A stretch of DNA of 64,000 nucleotides from Brugia malayi (Eukaryota > Nematoda > Chromadorea > Rhabditida > Onchocercidae), in NCBI RefSeq assembly GCF_000002995.4, contig NW_025062479.1:6255221-6319220 (forward strand), read 5' to 3'. Made by a program: the position numbers and the translations under genes. Position 1 is the first letter of the stretch; every line of letters starts with the position of its first letter. The notes beneath the pieces are model-generated. The model was not told the origin of the DNA, ran no database searches, and worked only from the letters and a program-made list of their open reading frames with translations. Of this stretch, positions 1-13,400 are shown piece by piece.

Positions 1-3000
1 CACGGGCAGTTTGCAGCAACACTCGCCGAGCAGTCAGTTTGGTGTTACGTTGAAACGTGTCGATCGCGCTATAGTGAAGAAAAGCAAGTCACGTGGTGCT
101 ATAACACAGTCAGCACCAAAGAAACCTTGGGTACCAAAGTGGCGTCGGATACAACGGTACACACTTGATAAAGTTACTTTTTTTTATTTCGTGTAGATAG
201 CTAATCCCTTAAATTCAAAAAACTCTATATTTCCGGAAATCGCGATTTTAACGAACTTTTTATTATAGCACAGAAGAAGAGGAGGAAACAGAAACGATAC
301 CAATCATTGAAGTAAATAAGGACGAACACAGAAGTGATAGTGATGAAGAACAGAAGCAAATACCCATGTAACTTTTATACTATTGTCGAAAAGATAAAGT
401 GCTCTCTTCATTAAAAATGCGCTGTGAAAGTAACTTTATTAATACACAGCTGCGTGCAGGCTTATTCATTCCTTTCCGCTGAGCTACAGATTTTGTTTCA
501 GACGGTTTTCATCGCAGGCTATCACTGAGGAAAATGGAAGAGATATGACCGAAGCTGAGAAAGCCATGATGGTATTTACTTTTCTTTTAATTGCAATATT
601 GAAAACTAGGTCGTCAGACAATTTTAATGTAATATTCAATATTAAAAATTAGTTCACCAAACAATTTTTTCCATCATCTTTCAAATTTCGTAGACAGATA
701 AGAGGATATTTTGAGCAGAACTACTGGTTCCAAAAAATAAAGATGAAATATCTCTTAGGTGGCAAAAAGGCGCCAGATAGAAGAGGAAAGTACAAAGCTA
801 CAAAAGTATGAGGAAAAACGTCAAGTCGAACGAGAACGGGAAGAAGAGGAACTGAGGAAGTTGAAGGAAAAGAAGGAGCGAAGAAAACTAGAAAGAGAAG
901 AGGAGGAGCGACAGCTTCAGGAAAGACTTACGCAAAAAGAAAGAAAAAGAAAGCAGGAAGAGGCTTGTTCTTATTTTCTTCTAGGCTGTAAACAGTTCTT
1001 TTTTAATATTTAGAAGTTTTAAATGAAATGCGTGAAAAATAAACAACTTATGGGGCAAAATTTACATCTTAGGAGGAGCGCAAAGCTAAAATAGAAGCAG
1101 AGAAACTTAAAAAGGACAATGAAAGACGGAAGCGCCAACAAATGTTATCATCACAGTTTACGAATATGGCTCTGGGACAAATTAGACGTAATTTTGTTCT
1201 CCCTGAAAAATCAGACAGGACTGATAAATTCGGTAACATCGTCCAGGTATGTTTGCAGATATAGCGTGTGAAATCTAGAGTAACTGATATATTTATTTTT
1301 GCGTGTTTTTATTTCCTTTGATTTATAAGTTGAATTTTTCAATGTTTAGTTAAAAATTGGATTACAATAATATTAAAAAAAAATTCTAAAATTTGTATAC
1401 GTAAGCGATTGCAGGATACACACATGTCTACTGATATCATGTGCTTTTGCTACCAATTTTGCTTTCTTAATATTTTATTTTTTTGAACCGTCAGAAACAG
1501 GCAGATTCGCCATATTCTTATTTAAATATGGATTTTCTAGGCCAAACAGGAAATGAGTATGACCAAAGAGCAACAAGAAGAAGCAAAGCGTAATTATTTG
1601 GTGTATGTGAAACATACCATGGAATTTGGAAAAAATGGGCCAAAAGAGTTACGTGAAAAAATACGGCAAATACACCAGCGCATTTGTAAGCTGGAGGCTG
1701 ATAAATATGATTTGGAAAAGCGACATGAACGTCAAGAATATGACGTAATTATGTTTATATTTGGCATAATCTGACCGTGTCTTTTGTAGGAAAAAGTCAA
1801 ACTTATTTCTTCTTGTTATATCTTAAAAAGAAAAAAAAACTTCATTTGATTTTGGTTTAAATTTTTGGAGTCGTCTGTATTAGGTCCCATCGCAGACTCA
1901 ACATTCACCGTAATGGTTTAATAGTTGGTTTAGTATAAGAAAGAAAATGTATTTCAGTTGCGTGAGTTGAACGAACGCCAACGTCAAGTGGCACGTAATA
2001 AAGCATTTAAGAAAGGACTACACCCAGCCGATACAAATTCTATACATCCGGTTACTGTTTCAACTTTTTAACACAAAGAATTGTAAAAAAAAAACAAGCA
2101 TGCAACTTGAGTTAAAGGACGTTCTTTTTTCATGGAACTAACTGTCTTTCAGTATCTGCAAGTAAAATTATAGGCTCCAAATAATAATTTCAAAAATTAT
2201 TGTTCCTACAAATTTATCTTCTAAATTTGCAACTTTATCAGTCAGGTCTATACCAAAACAACGAAATCAGAATTGACTACTTATAAAGGGTTTTTTTTTA
2301 GTTTGCTTCAGCTACATTACTAACTGCGCCGCTAGCAACAATTGCAACTACCATAGAAAACTTTTTTACATCAAAAGAAAATATTGTATTAACTTTCGCC
2401 ATCTCATATAAAATGATACAACTGATGAAATAAAGAGATCATTCGCAGTTGAAGCAGTCTTTTTCACAATTCGTTTTTATTATATTTTAGCCAAAGGTGT
2501 CGATAATAAGCAAATACGACCGGCAAATCGACCGAAGAAATTTCAGAGAGCGCAGGGCTATGTTTGAGAATGTACTTTTAAGTTAATCATATTTTATAAT
2601 TCTGTTTCCATTTTTACCTACTAATAGTTTAATTATCACTGTATGCTGTGAATTATGACATTCATTAATTCAGCAAAATTTTTGAGCTATTTTTGGTTCA
2701 TTGTAATTTCCATTTATAGACATTTCCTCAAACACTCAACATACTCTTCCATTATGAATGACTACACACTTGTTCACATCTATCGTACTTTTGCTTCCAG
2801 AAAACTGCATACCCGTGTTTTCCGAATGTCCTACCACCACCAACTCTTTACGAGAAAATAATTCTCTGCGACGACAAACCGGATGTATGTAGTTTTGCAT
2901 TTTATTTATTATTTACTTACTTTTTCAAATTGTTTCTCAAAGACATTCTCAAATACTGTATACTAATTTAGGAGCCAGAAGATGAGGATGATGAAGTCGA

Positions 3001-3522
3001 TGAAGAAGTTGGTTTTAGTCGCAGATTGTATCACGTTGATTTGTCCACTTATCTTGTTGATTTATTAATTTTCATTTTTTAAATTGTTTAGTATAATTAT
3101 CGTTCACGTTTTTTATCCCAGTATGAATTATTCCTTAAGGTTTCCTCACAGCTATTATTGATAATCTTTCCGAAACAATTCAAAAAAAAAGATCTTTTTT
3201 CTCTTTTTTTTAAATAACTGTTATTCAAGTTATTCAAGAAAAAGCTTTAAAAAATTTATTTCTATTTACTATTTTTGCCTCATCTTTAAATTTTCGCAAA
3301 CAATAGCATCCTGAATGTTTAACAGGTGAATTTGGTTGTGTGAATGATAACATAACTTGTTCCTACTACATACATTTATAAAGAGAACTTATACAGAAAA
3401 CTTGAAATGTTTCTTAATTGTACTTGAAAGTTTGTTGGATTAAGAATCTTATGCTTCAACTCGGGGAACAGTTAATGTTGCTTGAATTGCAGGAAGAAGA
3501 AGGAGACGAAGAGGAAGAATGA
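1..3522 (+). CDS. Troponin T, 3' part of gene (5' end outside window)
   Basis: Tropomyosin-binding subunit of the thin-filament troponin complex. Exons read by phase: 1-156, 269-367, 502-571, 759-962, 1073-1246, 1541-1744, 1958-2050, 2491-2571, 2801-2884, 2972-3007 and 3493-3522, giving about 409 residues in one frame from base 2 to TGA at 3520. Diagnostic stretches are MTEAEKAM, a Glu/Arg/Lys-rich helix (759-1130), FGNIVQAKQEMSMTKEQQEE, the heptad helix CKLEADKYDLEKRHERQEYD, then RQRQVARNKAFKKGL and SKYDRQIDRRNFRERRAMFEN. These match nematode troponin T (MUP-2/TNT family). The last two exons encode a strongly acidic tail of Glu and Asp, as in invertebrate troponin T. The first exon is basic (KKPWVPKWRR) and is not a typical start of this family. 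The intron at 963-1072 begins with GC. Family certain; paralogue not assigned. Confidence 0.92.
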
Positions 3523-6500
3523 ATTTTGTAAACTACTTACATGAATCATCAATATATGTGTCATCAATACATTTGCGGTCATATGAATTTTGTTTCGTCC
3601 CAGGAGTAATGTCATTTTTTTCGCTCACAAGCATATGTTTCTAATATATATTGTCCTGTGTGCCTTAAATGTGCCGTATACATAATAATTGTTAACATAC
3701 CTGGTAGGGTGATAACGTTTAAAAATGAATAACCATGAAGAAACATAAAATCCACCTGGGTTTGCACAAAAGCCAAATTCCATTAAGGTGCAAAATTGTA
3801 TTGATAAACACTTTAACCTGTATGCTGCCGAGGCTTACCAGTGTCATTTAACGGCGTTAGAGTACTTATTCTATTTATGTTCTAATAATTCTGACTGGCC
3901 AAATTTCAATAAGCAGAACTCATCTCTGCATGGATAATAAGTGTATTCGCAAGATTATAAAGCAAAATGATGTTCTGTGAACGTCAATTAATTTCAAAGC
4001 AGCGAAAAGAAAACAAATTACTGTTTGCTCACTATTTATTTAAAACTATATGCGTCTTTTGACGAACTGGCTTATAAAAGTTTGATGGTATTAGTTTTTA
4101 TAAAAAATAAAAGTTTTGGCTAAGACGTAAAAAAACTTTTAGACCGCAGTGCAAATTATAATGATGCGCAGATACACTGGACGGGTATAAATAAATAAAT
4201 GGAAAATTGATCAACGTGATCAATCAATTTACGCTCGAAATCGATTAAAAATTTAACAAATAACGATGAGCAATCAAGATAAAGTGTTTATCCACACAAA
4301 GTATAATGCTCCAATTTTTAATCCTACTACGATAATTCCTCAACAAGCGAAGCGAACAAAAACCTGCCCTTTTCTCATTATGTATAATTTAAATGCAAAT
4401 ATACAGCGTGTAACGAAGATTCTGGGAACAGTTTAAAAATCATTGTAAAGCCTGGAAAGAAACAATGGAGGATCAAAAAAGTCGGACATAAAAGCAAAAA
4501 ATTAAACAGTCGGTTTGTACAAAATTCTCCAAACATCAGCTTACTGAGTAATCCCTATTAGCTCCCATGCAACATTAACCAAAGAATAGATTTTAAAAAA
4601 TTAGAGAAAAATGCCACAAATTATGAAATCTATTCCAAAAAGTTTTTTTATCATTCACGGATGAAGGCTTTTAATAACATCGAAAATAATGAATTAAATG
4701 CTATTGCTGAACTCAAAATCGCTTTAGTGTCAGCGAGTAAGTATTAATTCAGAGTTGGATTAATTTCGCAAATAGCTGAAGGAATAATCTTTTAATACAT
4801 ACACTTCGCTCCAGAGAATTAATTTTGTCATTTTGCTTTTATGAAGCTATGTGAGATATTAAAAACAAATTTTCAGAATTTCAATTTTCAAAGTTTGGTG
4901 CGTTTGATATGTCCAACAAACGGAGTAACGGCTTATATTGGGAATTTGTCGAAATCATGAAGCAAACAGTAAAAGCCATTCTAGTTTTGTCAAATTCGTT
5001 TGTTTATTTTATTTACGAAGCCACGTAAAAGTTAAGAAATTTTTAATTCAGTTACTGTCACTGTTGCTATTATGCATGATATTTGGGAGTCTTTACCAAT
5101 GAATACTGTTAAAAGTTAAGAAGTAGCGATTTAATAGCGACTATATTTTTTGAGCACAAGAAATGTCGGAAATAGAAAACTCTTAGATTTTTGAGAAAAA
5201 CTTTGTGCTCGAGAGGTCGACAAATTCTACTTTATTCAACTTCAATCTTCTACTTATATTTTTGTCAACAAAATGTTTTGTTCCGTACCAGAATAAATAA
5301 GCCCCTAACATTGATTCGTGTTCTCATGGATTATTTCGACAATATAAATCGATTCGGAAGAAACATATGTCTCTAGTTTATGTCATGACAGAATATTTAA
5401 ATGTTTTCCTAATTGTTCAATATCAATTTCTATACATGGTCATAAATAATCACTAAAGCTAGCAGAAATAATTCTCACATAGCTGTCCATATTCCTGGAT
5501 GAGTAATATCTCGCACTTGGGGGTACCACTTATTTATGCTTTCATATTAAATAATAACATCAGGAGACCAGTTAGTATTATAGATTTGACGTTTGTGATG
5601 TAATTGCTGAATTACATTGTTTGACAGTTTTCTGAAAACACTTGTGATATCAGTTATCACTGAAAAGCACGGTGATCAGGATAATATCAAATTATTAAAC
5701 ACTTTTTTAAATAAATTCTCATGTAAAACTCAAAATCTTTATCAAATTCTTGAATTTTTCTATTAGTTCAATAGAAAAAAACAATGGCAGCTGTACAATG
5801 TACTACAAAATGCAATTCATTTTTAATTTTATTTGCCATAAATTTAATTGTAAATTGCCGAACATTTTTGCATCTATATTATTTTGATAGGACAGCATAA
5901 GTTTATAGAGAATATAATCAAATAAAGTTAAATGATGAAATACGGGATAAGTTAGACTTAACTTACTGTAGGGCAACATTCTGGTAATATTGCAGTGAAA
6001 TCATAACAAGAAATAAAACAAGTACAGGGGTGGACAAATATATAATCAGTATAGCATATTCAAACAACCAGTTTGATAGAGATCGAAACTGAACAAGTGT
6101 AGAAGTCATATATATATGATGCAGTCACAATACTGATCGGATGATCGGATCAAATATCATAGTCTTCGCGTAGAAGATAATAATTTTAGGAAAAGTATGC
6201 CTACCCATTATATATCTTACCTCAAAATTAAGGGATTAATCGTGAAGGCTTTGAAAGAATTGCAATTAAAATACTGGAAAGGAATTTAAAAATTCTTCAG
6301 TGGTTTAAAAAGATATATATTATCGAAGAATTTGCAGATAATAATGAATAGGGAGATTGTCCATGAAAGTGATAAGCTGGCATTACTCTGTGTTGTCCTT
6401 TAACACATATGTTTATTAGAGAACTACAACAGCTGGTTATTTCGCAGTTGAGAATTTTCTGACATAAAAGAATATTCCTGATTGATGTTTGCAGAAATTG

Positions 6501-7349
6501 TTTGAAATTGAAACTAAATCATAATTATAGAGATCCATTTCTAGCACTTACTTCGTACGTTTAAAATAAATAGTGCAATAGATCGATGAATAAATAAATA
6601 AAACATTATGGTTTTACTCAGTTTTACTTGGTAAATTCATTGGCTATCGAATTTTGTTGATAATAATGTCATATGCCATTTGTATGCTCATTTTTCCTTT
6701 TCTTTTTTGTTTTTTTGCAGGTTTATGTTCCTGGCAATATCATTTCCTTAAATAAATGAAGTGGGAAATTAAGGATTCCTTTTCTTTAAAAGACATTACA
6801 ATTAAGCATTAGTGGTGACAATACGACTAACAGTAATCCAATAGGTCTAATATAAATAAAATACTTTATACATAGAAAGTTTCTGTCAAAAAAATGAGAG
6901 GTGAAAAAACAATGGAATTTTCTTTCCATTTTTGTATTTTGGCGTTCCTAAGACAGTACCGAAAAGAAACTTTTTTGTTGTTTCCAAGAAATACCAGCAG
7001 AACTTATACTTAACGCATATTGAAAGCAGATATGCAAAACATGATTGTTTTCATATTTTGACTAACAACCACTACTACAAAATGGAACAATTCGGAAATC
7101 AATTCGAAACTCGAATAATTAATTTCATAACAAGGTAACTGTAAATGTTAATTTTTTTCCTATTTCATGTTTGTTTATTTGCAAATCTTGATTTAGCCAA
7201 AGTATGAACGTTCATTGATGTGCACTAATATTCTATTTTGCAGTCTTAACTAATCTGACTAAGCCAGATCTTCTTTAGAAGCAGCTTACAAATGATGAGT
7301 CAAATGAACATCATTAAAGCAATAAAATCAGATACTCATGAAGAAGAAG
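3523..7349. other. Intergenic, no gene recognised
   Basis: AT-rich spacer between the 3' end of the troponin T gene and the 3' end of the zig-type gene, which point towards each other. The longest open frames are about 60-70 codons and have no recognisable composition or splice context. One strong 3' splice-like site (pyrimidine run then GCAG, ending at 6720) leads into only a few codons before a stop. I see no RNA gene. Confidence 0.5.
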
Positions 7350-9157
7350 TTACGGTTCAGTAGGATAAAAGAATGCCATAATTCGATCTTCGCCGTATTC
7401 ATTACTTGCAATGCAGGTATATACCCCCAAGTCTTCCCACTGTGTATCATAGATCATCAAATCTCCATTTGCCAGTATCTGAAATACTGGCGAATTTTTG
7501 AAAAATTTAATACCCGTATTTGAAATAACTACTTCTCATTTAATTAAAACTTGATTAAATTTTTACATGTTTTTATTTAATTATATTTACTTTGTATTTC
7601 TTAACATTATCGAGTTTACAATTTTCCTCATTGTACCAGGTGATATTCGATTGCGGAGTTCCATTAACTCGGCAGAACAGCTGTACGGTTGCACCAGATA
7701 TTTCAAAACGGCCATCTGTCCACATGCTTATTACTGGCGGTGAATGCTTACGCCAGCATTTCGCTTTTTCTTCTGAAAGTTTCATGAAAAGTAAAAGCAG
7801 TTGAAATACTATTTGACCATCCTATTAAAAATCGAATAAAAGCTTAGATTTTAAACACACAGTACTGAAGGTAAGAGATTATAAGCAAACATTATACGGA
7901 AGTGTTGAAACTCGCCAACAACAACAGTTGTTGTACTTTCAAGTTTTTGATGACCATTACTCGCTAAACATTTGTATTCAGCTGTATCTTTGGTTTTGAT
8001 ACATGGAACGACCATCTTGGATGCAGTTACACCATACTGTATGGTATTAAGATCCGCATTGTGCAGTTTTTCTGCGGCGTTGCTTTCAACTATGGCATGG
8101 ATTATATTGCCATTGTATGCCCTGCAGAATATATCATAAAGTAAGTTTCCTTTCAACGACAGTGGTGAAGTATTTTAAGTCTACTTCTAAGTGCTGACTT
8201 GTCTTCAATCTTCTCAATGGTCTCTGGAAATCTGAAGAGCATATCTGAAAATCAAGCTAGTCAAATAATATAAGCATCGTTTGGGATGCGTACCTATACT
8301 TTAAACGCAGCTTTGACAATGATCCTAACGAACTGCTTGTACTGCCATAGTTAGTATCAGTGAAAGTCTCTGAGATTGCTGCGGGTGCGAAATCGCTAAT
8401 TTAGTTGATTAAAACTAACTGGTACATTGATAACCTCAGAAGCAAAATTAACACAGTTAGCTCCACTTTAACTTTCAAAATCTGAATAGTGAGAGCTTTA
8501 GTTAGCAAATGGAATAAGAGAAACCATTCAATGATTGGTGGTGGGATGCCAATCGCTTCACATTTTAACACAAGTTCATTTCCGACAGCAATTTCAACTG
8601 CTTTTGGTGTTTTAGTGAAGTGCAAATAAGGAGCTTCAGTTAAATGTTCTGCAATTATTTTCATTTACAAAACGATTCTTTAAAAAATATATTAAGTTAT
8701 ATTAGAAGATTGGATGCGGTAAATGTGGAGCTCATGTTTTATTTTATTCATCTCTCCAGTTTATAACGAAAAAACTTCTCTGTAGCACCACAGTTTCTGC
8801 TAACAATGCAAATTTAATGTGATATATTTTCTGGTGAGATCGGCTTACTCGCAACCGAGGATTTCAATCACCAAAAGAATTTGCATAAAAATACCTGCAT
8901 TGAAATTGCTGTTCAATACTTCTATGTCCTTTCCAATATCTGTTTCCACAACCTAAAATTTCTTCAATATTTTAGTTTTTAAAGTGAACAGTGAGAAAAG
9001 CATGAAAAACAGGAAAAAATATCCCAAATGTGAATTATTTTTAACATTGTCGAATATTGTAACTCACGTGACTTTTTTCAAAAATATCTCGTTGACGTAG
9101 TGTGGATATTGTTAAGGAAGTCAAAATCAGTAAATAGAAAACAGTAACATGGAGCAT
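7350..9157 (-). CDS. Secreted two-immunoglobulin-domain protein, zig-2/3/4 type
   Basis: Small secreted Ig protein; in C. elegans such ZIG proteins maintain axon and neuron position. Exons in reading order: 9157-9068, 8952-8895, 8648-8525, 8395-8294 (upper limit uncertain), 8231-8199, 8121-7916, 7772-7591 and 7478-7350. They join in phase to 307 residues. Residues 1-20 form a signal peptide (MLHVTVFYLLILTSLTIST). Ig1 has its cysteines at about 79 (LVLKCEAIGIPPP) and 187 (DTAEYKCLASNGHQ). Ig2 has them at about 238 (VQLFCRVNG) and 287 (DLGVYTCIASNEYG). The linker motif MWTDGRFEISG is characteristic of zig-2/3/4. There is no membrane anchor. At about 300 residues it seems longer than the worm relatives. 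A 3' splice site lies three bases before the ATG, which fits trans-splicing of a leader. Two oddities: a GC donor after the exon ending at 7916, and an Ig1 joint that lacks the usual Trp. Confidence 0.85.
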
Positions 9158-9178
9158 TCTCTGCGAAAAATAGAACTG
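9158..9178 (-). promoter_or_regulatory. Tandem 3' splice acceptors just upstream of the zig-type start codon
   Basis: On the minus strand TTTTCAG (cut near 9175/9176) and TTTTTCGCAG (cut near 9160/9161) precede the ATG at 9157-9155 by 18 and 3 bases. No upstream coding exon joins to them. Such sites so close to a start are typical of spliced-leader addition in nematodes. The trans-splicing role is inferred. Confidence 0.5.
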
Positions 9179-9365
9179 AAAATATAATGAAGTACATTCC
9201 TTCCTATAAGCCAAATTGTTTAGATCAAAAGCAGCAAATGAGTTTGGTATCGGACACACTGGAAAGCATTTCTTCTTGTACTGGCCAAAAATTTTGTGAG
9301 AAAATCCTGAGTGATTAAGAAAAAAGAATCAGACTTAGAAAGAAGGACTCTGTGATGTATTACTG

Positions 9366-9412
9366 CATTGCAGCAGTTCAGACTGCCAAAACCAGTCTGA
9401 ACTGCTGCAATG
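9366..9412. repeat. Perfect inverted repeat, 20-base arms with a 7-base loop
   Basis: Bases 9366-9385 are the exact reverse complement of 9393-9412, with loop CCAAAAC at 9386-9392. It lies about 210 bases upstream of the zig-type start codon. The arms are more GC-rich than their surroundings. It could be a small foldback element, a short hairpin RNA precursor or a dyad regulatory site. Confidence 0.8.
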
Positions 9413-10293
9413 GCAAACAGTTTGGATAAAAACAAATAAATTAAAAAATTTTTATGTGTGAACAAATTAACCTTTTCTTTAAAAGTTGGAAGTATGGAAA
9501 GACAAAAAAAAAAAACTGGATTTGGAAGTCATCAAAAGGAAACCTACATCAGGTCATGCGATATATATTACGATACATATTTCACTTACATTTCTTTAAT
9601 GTAATTGTGTATTAAGAATAGTTTAATGCAAAATTTTTATTCTTTTAAAATTATTAATTTGTGAGTCCACACCATACAAATATCAGAAAATGATTTGATT
9701 TCCACTGGAAATTAATTTCACAAAGATTATCAGCTTACTTCGAATTTAATTCATTTCTAAGTTAACTGATTTTGTAGGAACTACTGTCATATCAATTGAA
9801 AAAAAAGTTCAAAATAATGCCGTAAGTAATTTATTTCCCTGTACTGAAATTAATTGTTATATAATTCTACTCATCATTACTAATTTTTTAAAAGAGTTTT
9901 TACAATTGGTGGCATGGTCATAAGTTGGACATGGTGAAAGATTGAAATATATTATCTTATCAATTCTGTGTCAAACTATCGCTTCTAGCTGGTGTATTCA
10001 TTGCGTAATTCTACATTTATTTGATATTTATTTGATATTAGTACTTGTCATGATGAAAAAGCTGTTGTCAAAATATACTTGTAAAAGATAACGTGAAGAA
10101 AGCAACAGAATCAATAAAATATTTTTTACTTTACCATAACAGAAACATTAATTTTCTCATATTATATACACATAGTACACAATTTTTTATGGTAATATTC
10201 AAAACTTATTAAAATATTAGGTTATAGTACTGCAAGTAAGACACAACCTAATGAAGATCAATTAAAAATTGCATTGTAAGGCTTATTATGCAA

Positions 10294-10353
10294 ATAATAA
10301 TAATAGTAATAATAATAAATAATAATAACAATAATAACAATAATAACAATAAT

Positions 10354-10402
<49 letters not shown>
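10294..10402. repeat. AAT-type trinucleotide microsatellite
   Basis: A run of AAT/ATA units with a few AAC and AAAT interruptions in the left half and an almost pure right half. Read on the minus strand it gives a meaningless Ile/Tyr-rich frame. It is a simple repeat, likely length-variable. Confidence 0.95.
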
Positions 10403-10405
<3 letters not shown>

Positions 10406-13400
10406 CAACTAATAATCAAATGTAATAACCAAGTATCAGAAATAAAAAAAAAAATCAATATAGCACAATGAACTTGTATGACTGCAGTATATAAAGTTGA
10501 ATTCTTGATTTTTTCTTATTTGATTATTTTACTTCACTATAAACACTTTTTCGTGTAATGAACGGTTCACAGTTCGATTCACACTCTGTGCTCTTATTAA
10601 TGGGATATTTCTCTCCTAATTATTTGCAAAAATATGTCATATGTATCCATGCGTAATCCCTATATTTTTACTCACGATTTGATAGTAAATTGTTAACAGC
10701 AAATTCTTTCAAGAATTAGAAGATGGAGTTTTACAGAAGTGATAAGATGCAGTCAATTAGCCTTTCAGAGATGTAGGGCATCTGAAATTTCAATTATAAA
10801 GCGAAAATGAGTGTTGCTGATATCTCGCTTAAACGATATACTTTATACTGAATAACACACATAGGAAAACACTGTTGTACATTTGCTTAAAAAGTAGAAA
10901 AAATTCTGAATAGTACATTCTTACTCAAAATAAGTTTATTGATTAGAAATAAACATAACAGTTTTAATTTCTCAGGTTAGTAGAAAATAAAAGCTACCTT
11001 TTCTCTTTACCACATCAATTGGAAAAACGAATTGCATTTCGGAACCCGCACTGCCTCGTTTAAAGAGGCTAGTTTTTGGATAATAATTGCTAGATTTCAT
11101 AAATACCATAACAGTCTACAATGAAAGGGCAATATTTTTAATTTCTGTGTTCGGTCCATTCCCCCTTTAGATCTCGTGCTATTTTATCCATCATTAATAT
11201 CGTTTGGTTATGACCATCAACTCAATATTTTAAATTATGGAAACAATTTGATTCTTCATTTTTGTGTTCATATCAATTCCACCATAACTGCATAAGTACT
11301 TTAAAATCAGGTTTGTCATGAATAACTCAGCAACCTCGTTGTCACAGCTAATGATTAAACACCAACTTCTATGAACTTGAAATTTTTGGTAATATCCATT
11401 TAATGAAATACATAAACTCTATCAAGCGAGTTTTAAGTAATCGTTCGAGAACTTGAAGAATTGCTGTACTATCTTCAAATTGTTTGGCTTACACGAAGGC
11501 AGTGGCAAACTCCTTCTCACTTTTTGGAGGTGTTTGATTTGCTAATCCAACCGGATTTGGAAATTTTCGACAGCAGATTACAAGTACAAATACCTAGAAA
11601 TGAAGTAGCGTTGTCAAAAGTTGCCTAGCAAATTGTATCTTCTGTCCCAGTTTTTACTGATACCAATTCACTGATAATATCTATGACTTTAATAATTTCC
11701 AAATGATTCATCTTGAAATCCAACTTTTTGTTAATAAAAAATAACGAAAAGAAAATTTGTAAGACACTATGGGAGTTTAGTCCTAAAAGTAATAAATTTT
11801 TGCCACTTTTTGCTTACACATACGTACTGTCCAAGAAAAATATTTTTGTGGATGCTTGTCGGTCAGGTAACATTGACATTAATTAATTACTTCGCCCCTT
11901 ATAAAAGCATGGAAATGCAGCTCCATCAAGATGAAATTTTCACATTTCAATAACTCTTTCATAAAACGAAGCTTTCAGCTGCAGAAACATTATTTCCAAT
12001 AAACTGATAAATGCAAACATATTTGAAGGAAATCTTACAGTCACAAAAAGCAACAATAAGAAACATGAATAAACCTTGCGGCAAAGCAATAAATGAGCGC
12101 TGCTAATGCAGCTGAAATAAATTCCAGTAGAACTTTTTATAATTCAATTAACCATTATAGATCTTGCATACACATTATTTCCACAAGAAAGTCTATGACT
12201 AGATTTTTACTAGATCGTCTGCATCAAATAGATCAATGAGCCTTTAATGAAGCTGGGAAAATTAGGTTTAGTAAGTTCGTCGCACCTGAAGCATCCGAGG
12301 TTTTCAGAAATGTTCGATGAAATGTTTTTAGAACAATTTTGCTTTCATTAGCAGTTAGAAAATAAGGTAGGTTTGTCGAATTTTCAAGAATTTCTGCAAA
12401 ACATATCGATTGTTTGCTCCTCTACTCATGCAAATTAAAGCTTAGCAGATGTTTTCGTTCTCAAATTGCTAACACTCTACGTCTACTAATTAAATAACCA
12501 TTATGATTGCCAGAATGAAAGACTTAGCTAAGAACTGTGCTCTCCACTCAAACATCAGTTCTCCACTCTCGCAGTGTCATTCAAAATGTGATTCCCAGAA
12601 GACAGCAACTTCACCCTGGTAAGATGTGCAAACTTACTGCACGTATAGCTGTTTGCCTCATCACATCCATGGGGAAATTAAGTTAAAAGATCTTCAACAA
12701 AACCTTTCTTCTATTCTCTGTAATTTTCTCATACCACGGTTCATACGAAACTGATGCAAATATATACTTCTGTGTAGTTAATTAAATAAGATCAAACTTT
12801 CTCTTTCGCAATAGTAAATCAACATTTACTCTAAAATCAGAAAATAACGCAATGAATGACAATTCTGGAGCTACTCTTAATACCATTTAAATCATTATCA
12901 CTTAAAGTCGGAAATGTGCACCGACCGTGAACATCACACTATTATACCTTACACTCCTTCTCCTCCTCACCTGGAAGAGTTTACGGGAGAAAAGCATACA
13001 TTAAACATGAGGTACACATCAAATAAAAGAAACAAAATTTTAAGACAACTTCCAATACTCAAATAAACCACACTAAACTTCTAAGGCCACCTTAAATGAC
13101 TTTGAAGACTCAGCATTAAATATGATGTAGTAAAAGGAAATATTTAACAATGTGATGCGAATTCAACAATCGCTTCTTTTAACACGAATAAAGTGGGAGC
13201 GTGATAGTTCCATAAAATTCATAATGCACAGAATGCTATATTGAATTACATAAATACCCAAATTGCTCACATATACGACAAAACCGGCATCAAGAACCTC
13301 GTTTCATTTAAAATTGTTGGGAAAAACGTCCAATTAGCTTAGAAGTCATAAGCTGAAACGAAAGTCGCATAGTTATCGTCAAATAAATGCATATGGAACC

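Noticed and set aside
6700..6760. Strong 3' splice site followed by VYVPGNIISLNK
   Set aside because: It meets a stop after 12 codons and no partner exon is visible.
8420..8434. 15-base microexon in the zig-type gene that would restore Trp
   Set aside because: It would require a 24-base intron, shorter than nematode introns normally are.
10258..10458. Minus-strand frame of Ile and Tyr repeats
   Set aside because: It is the translation of the AAT microsatellite.
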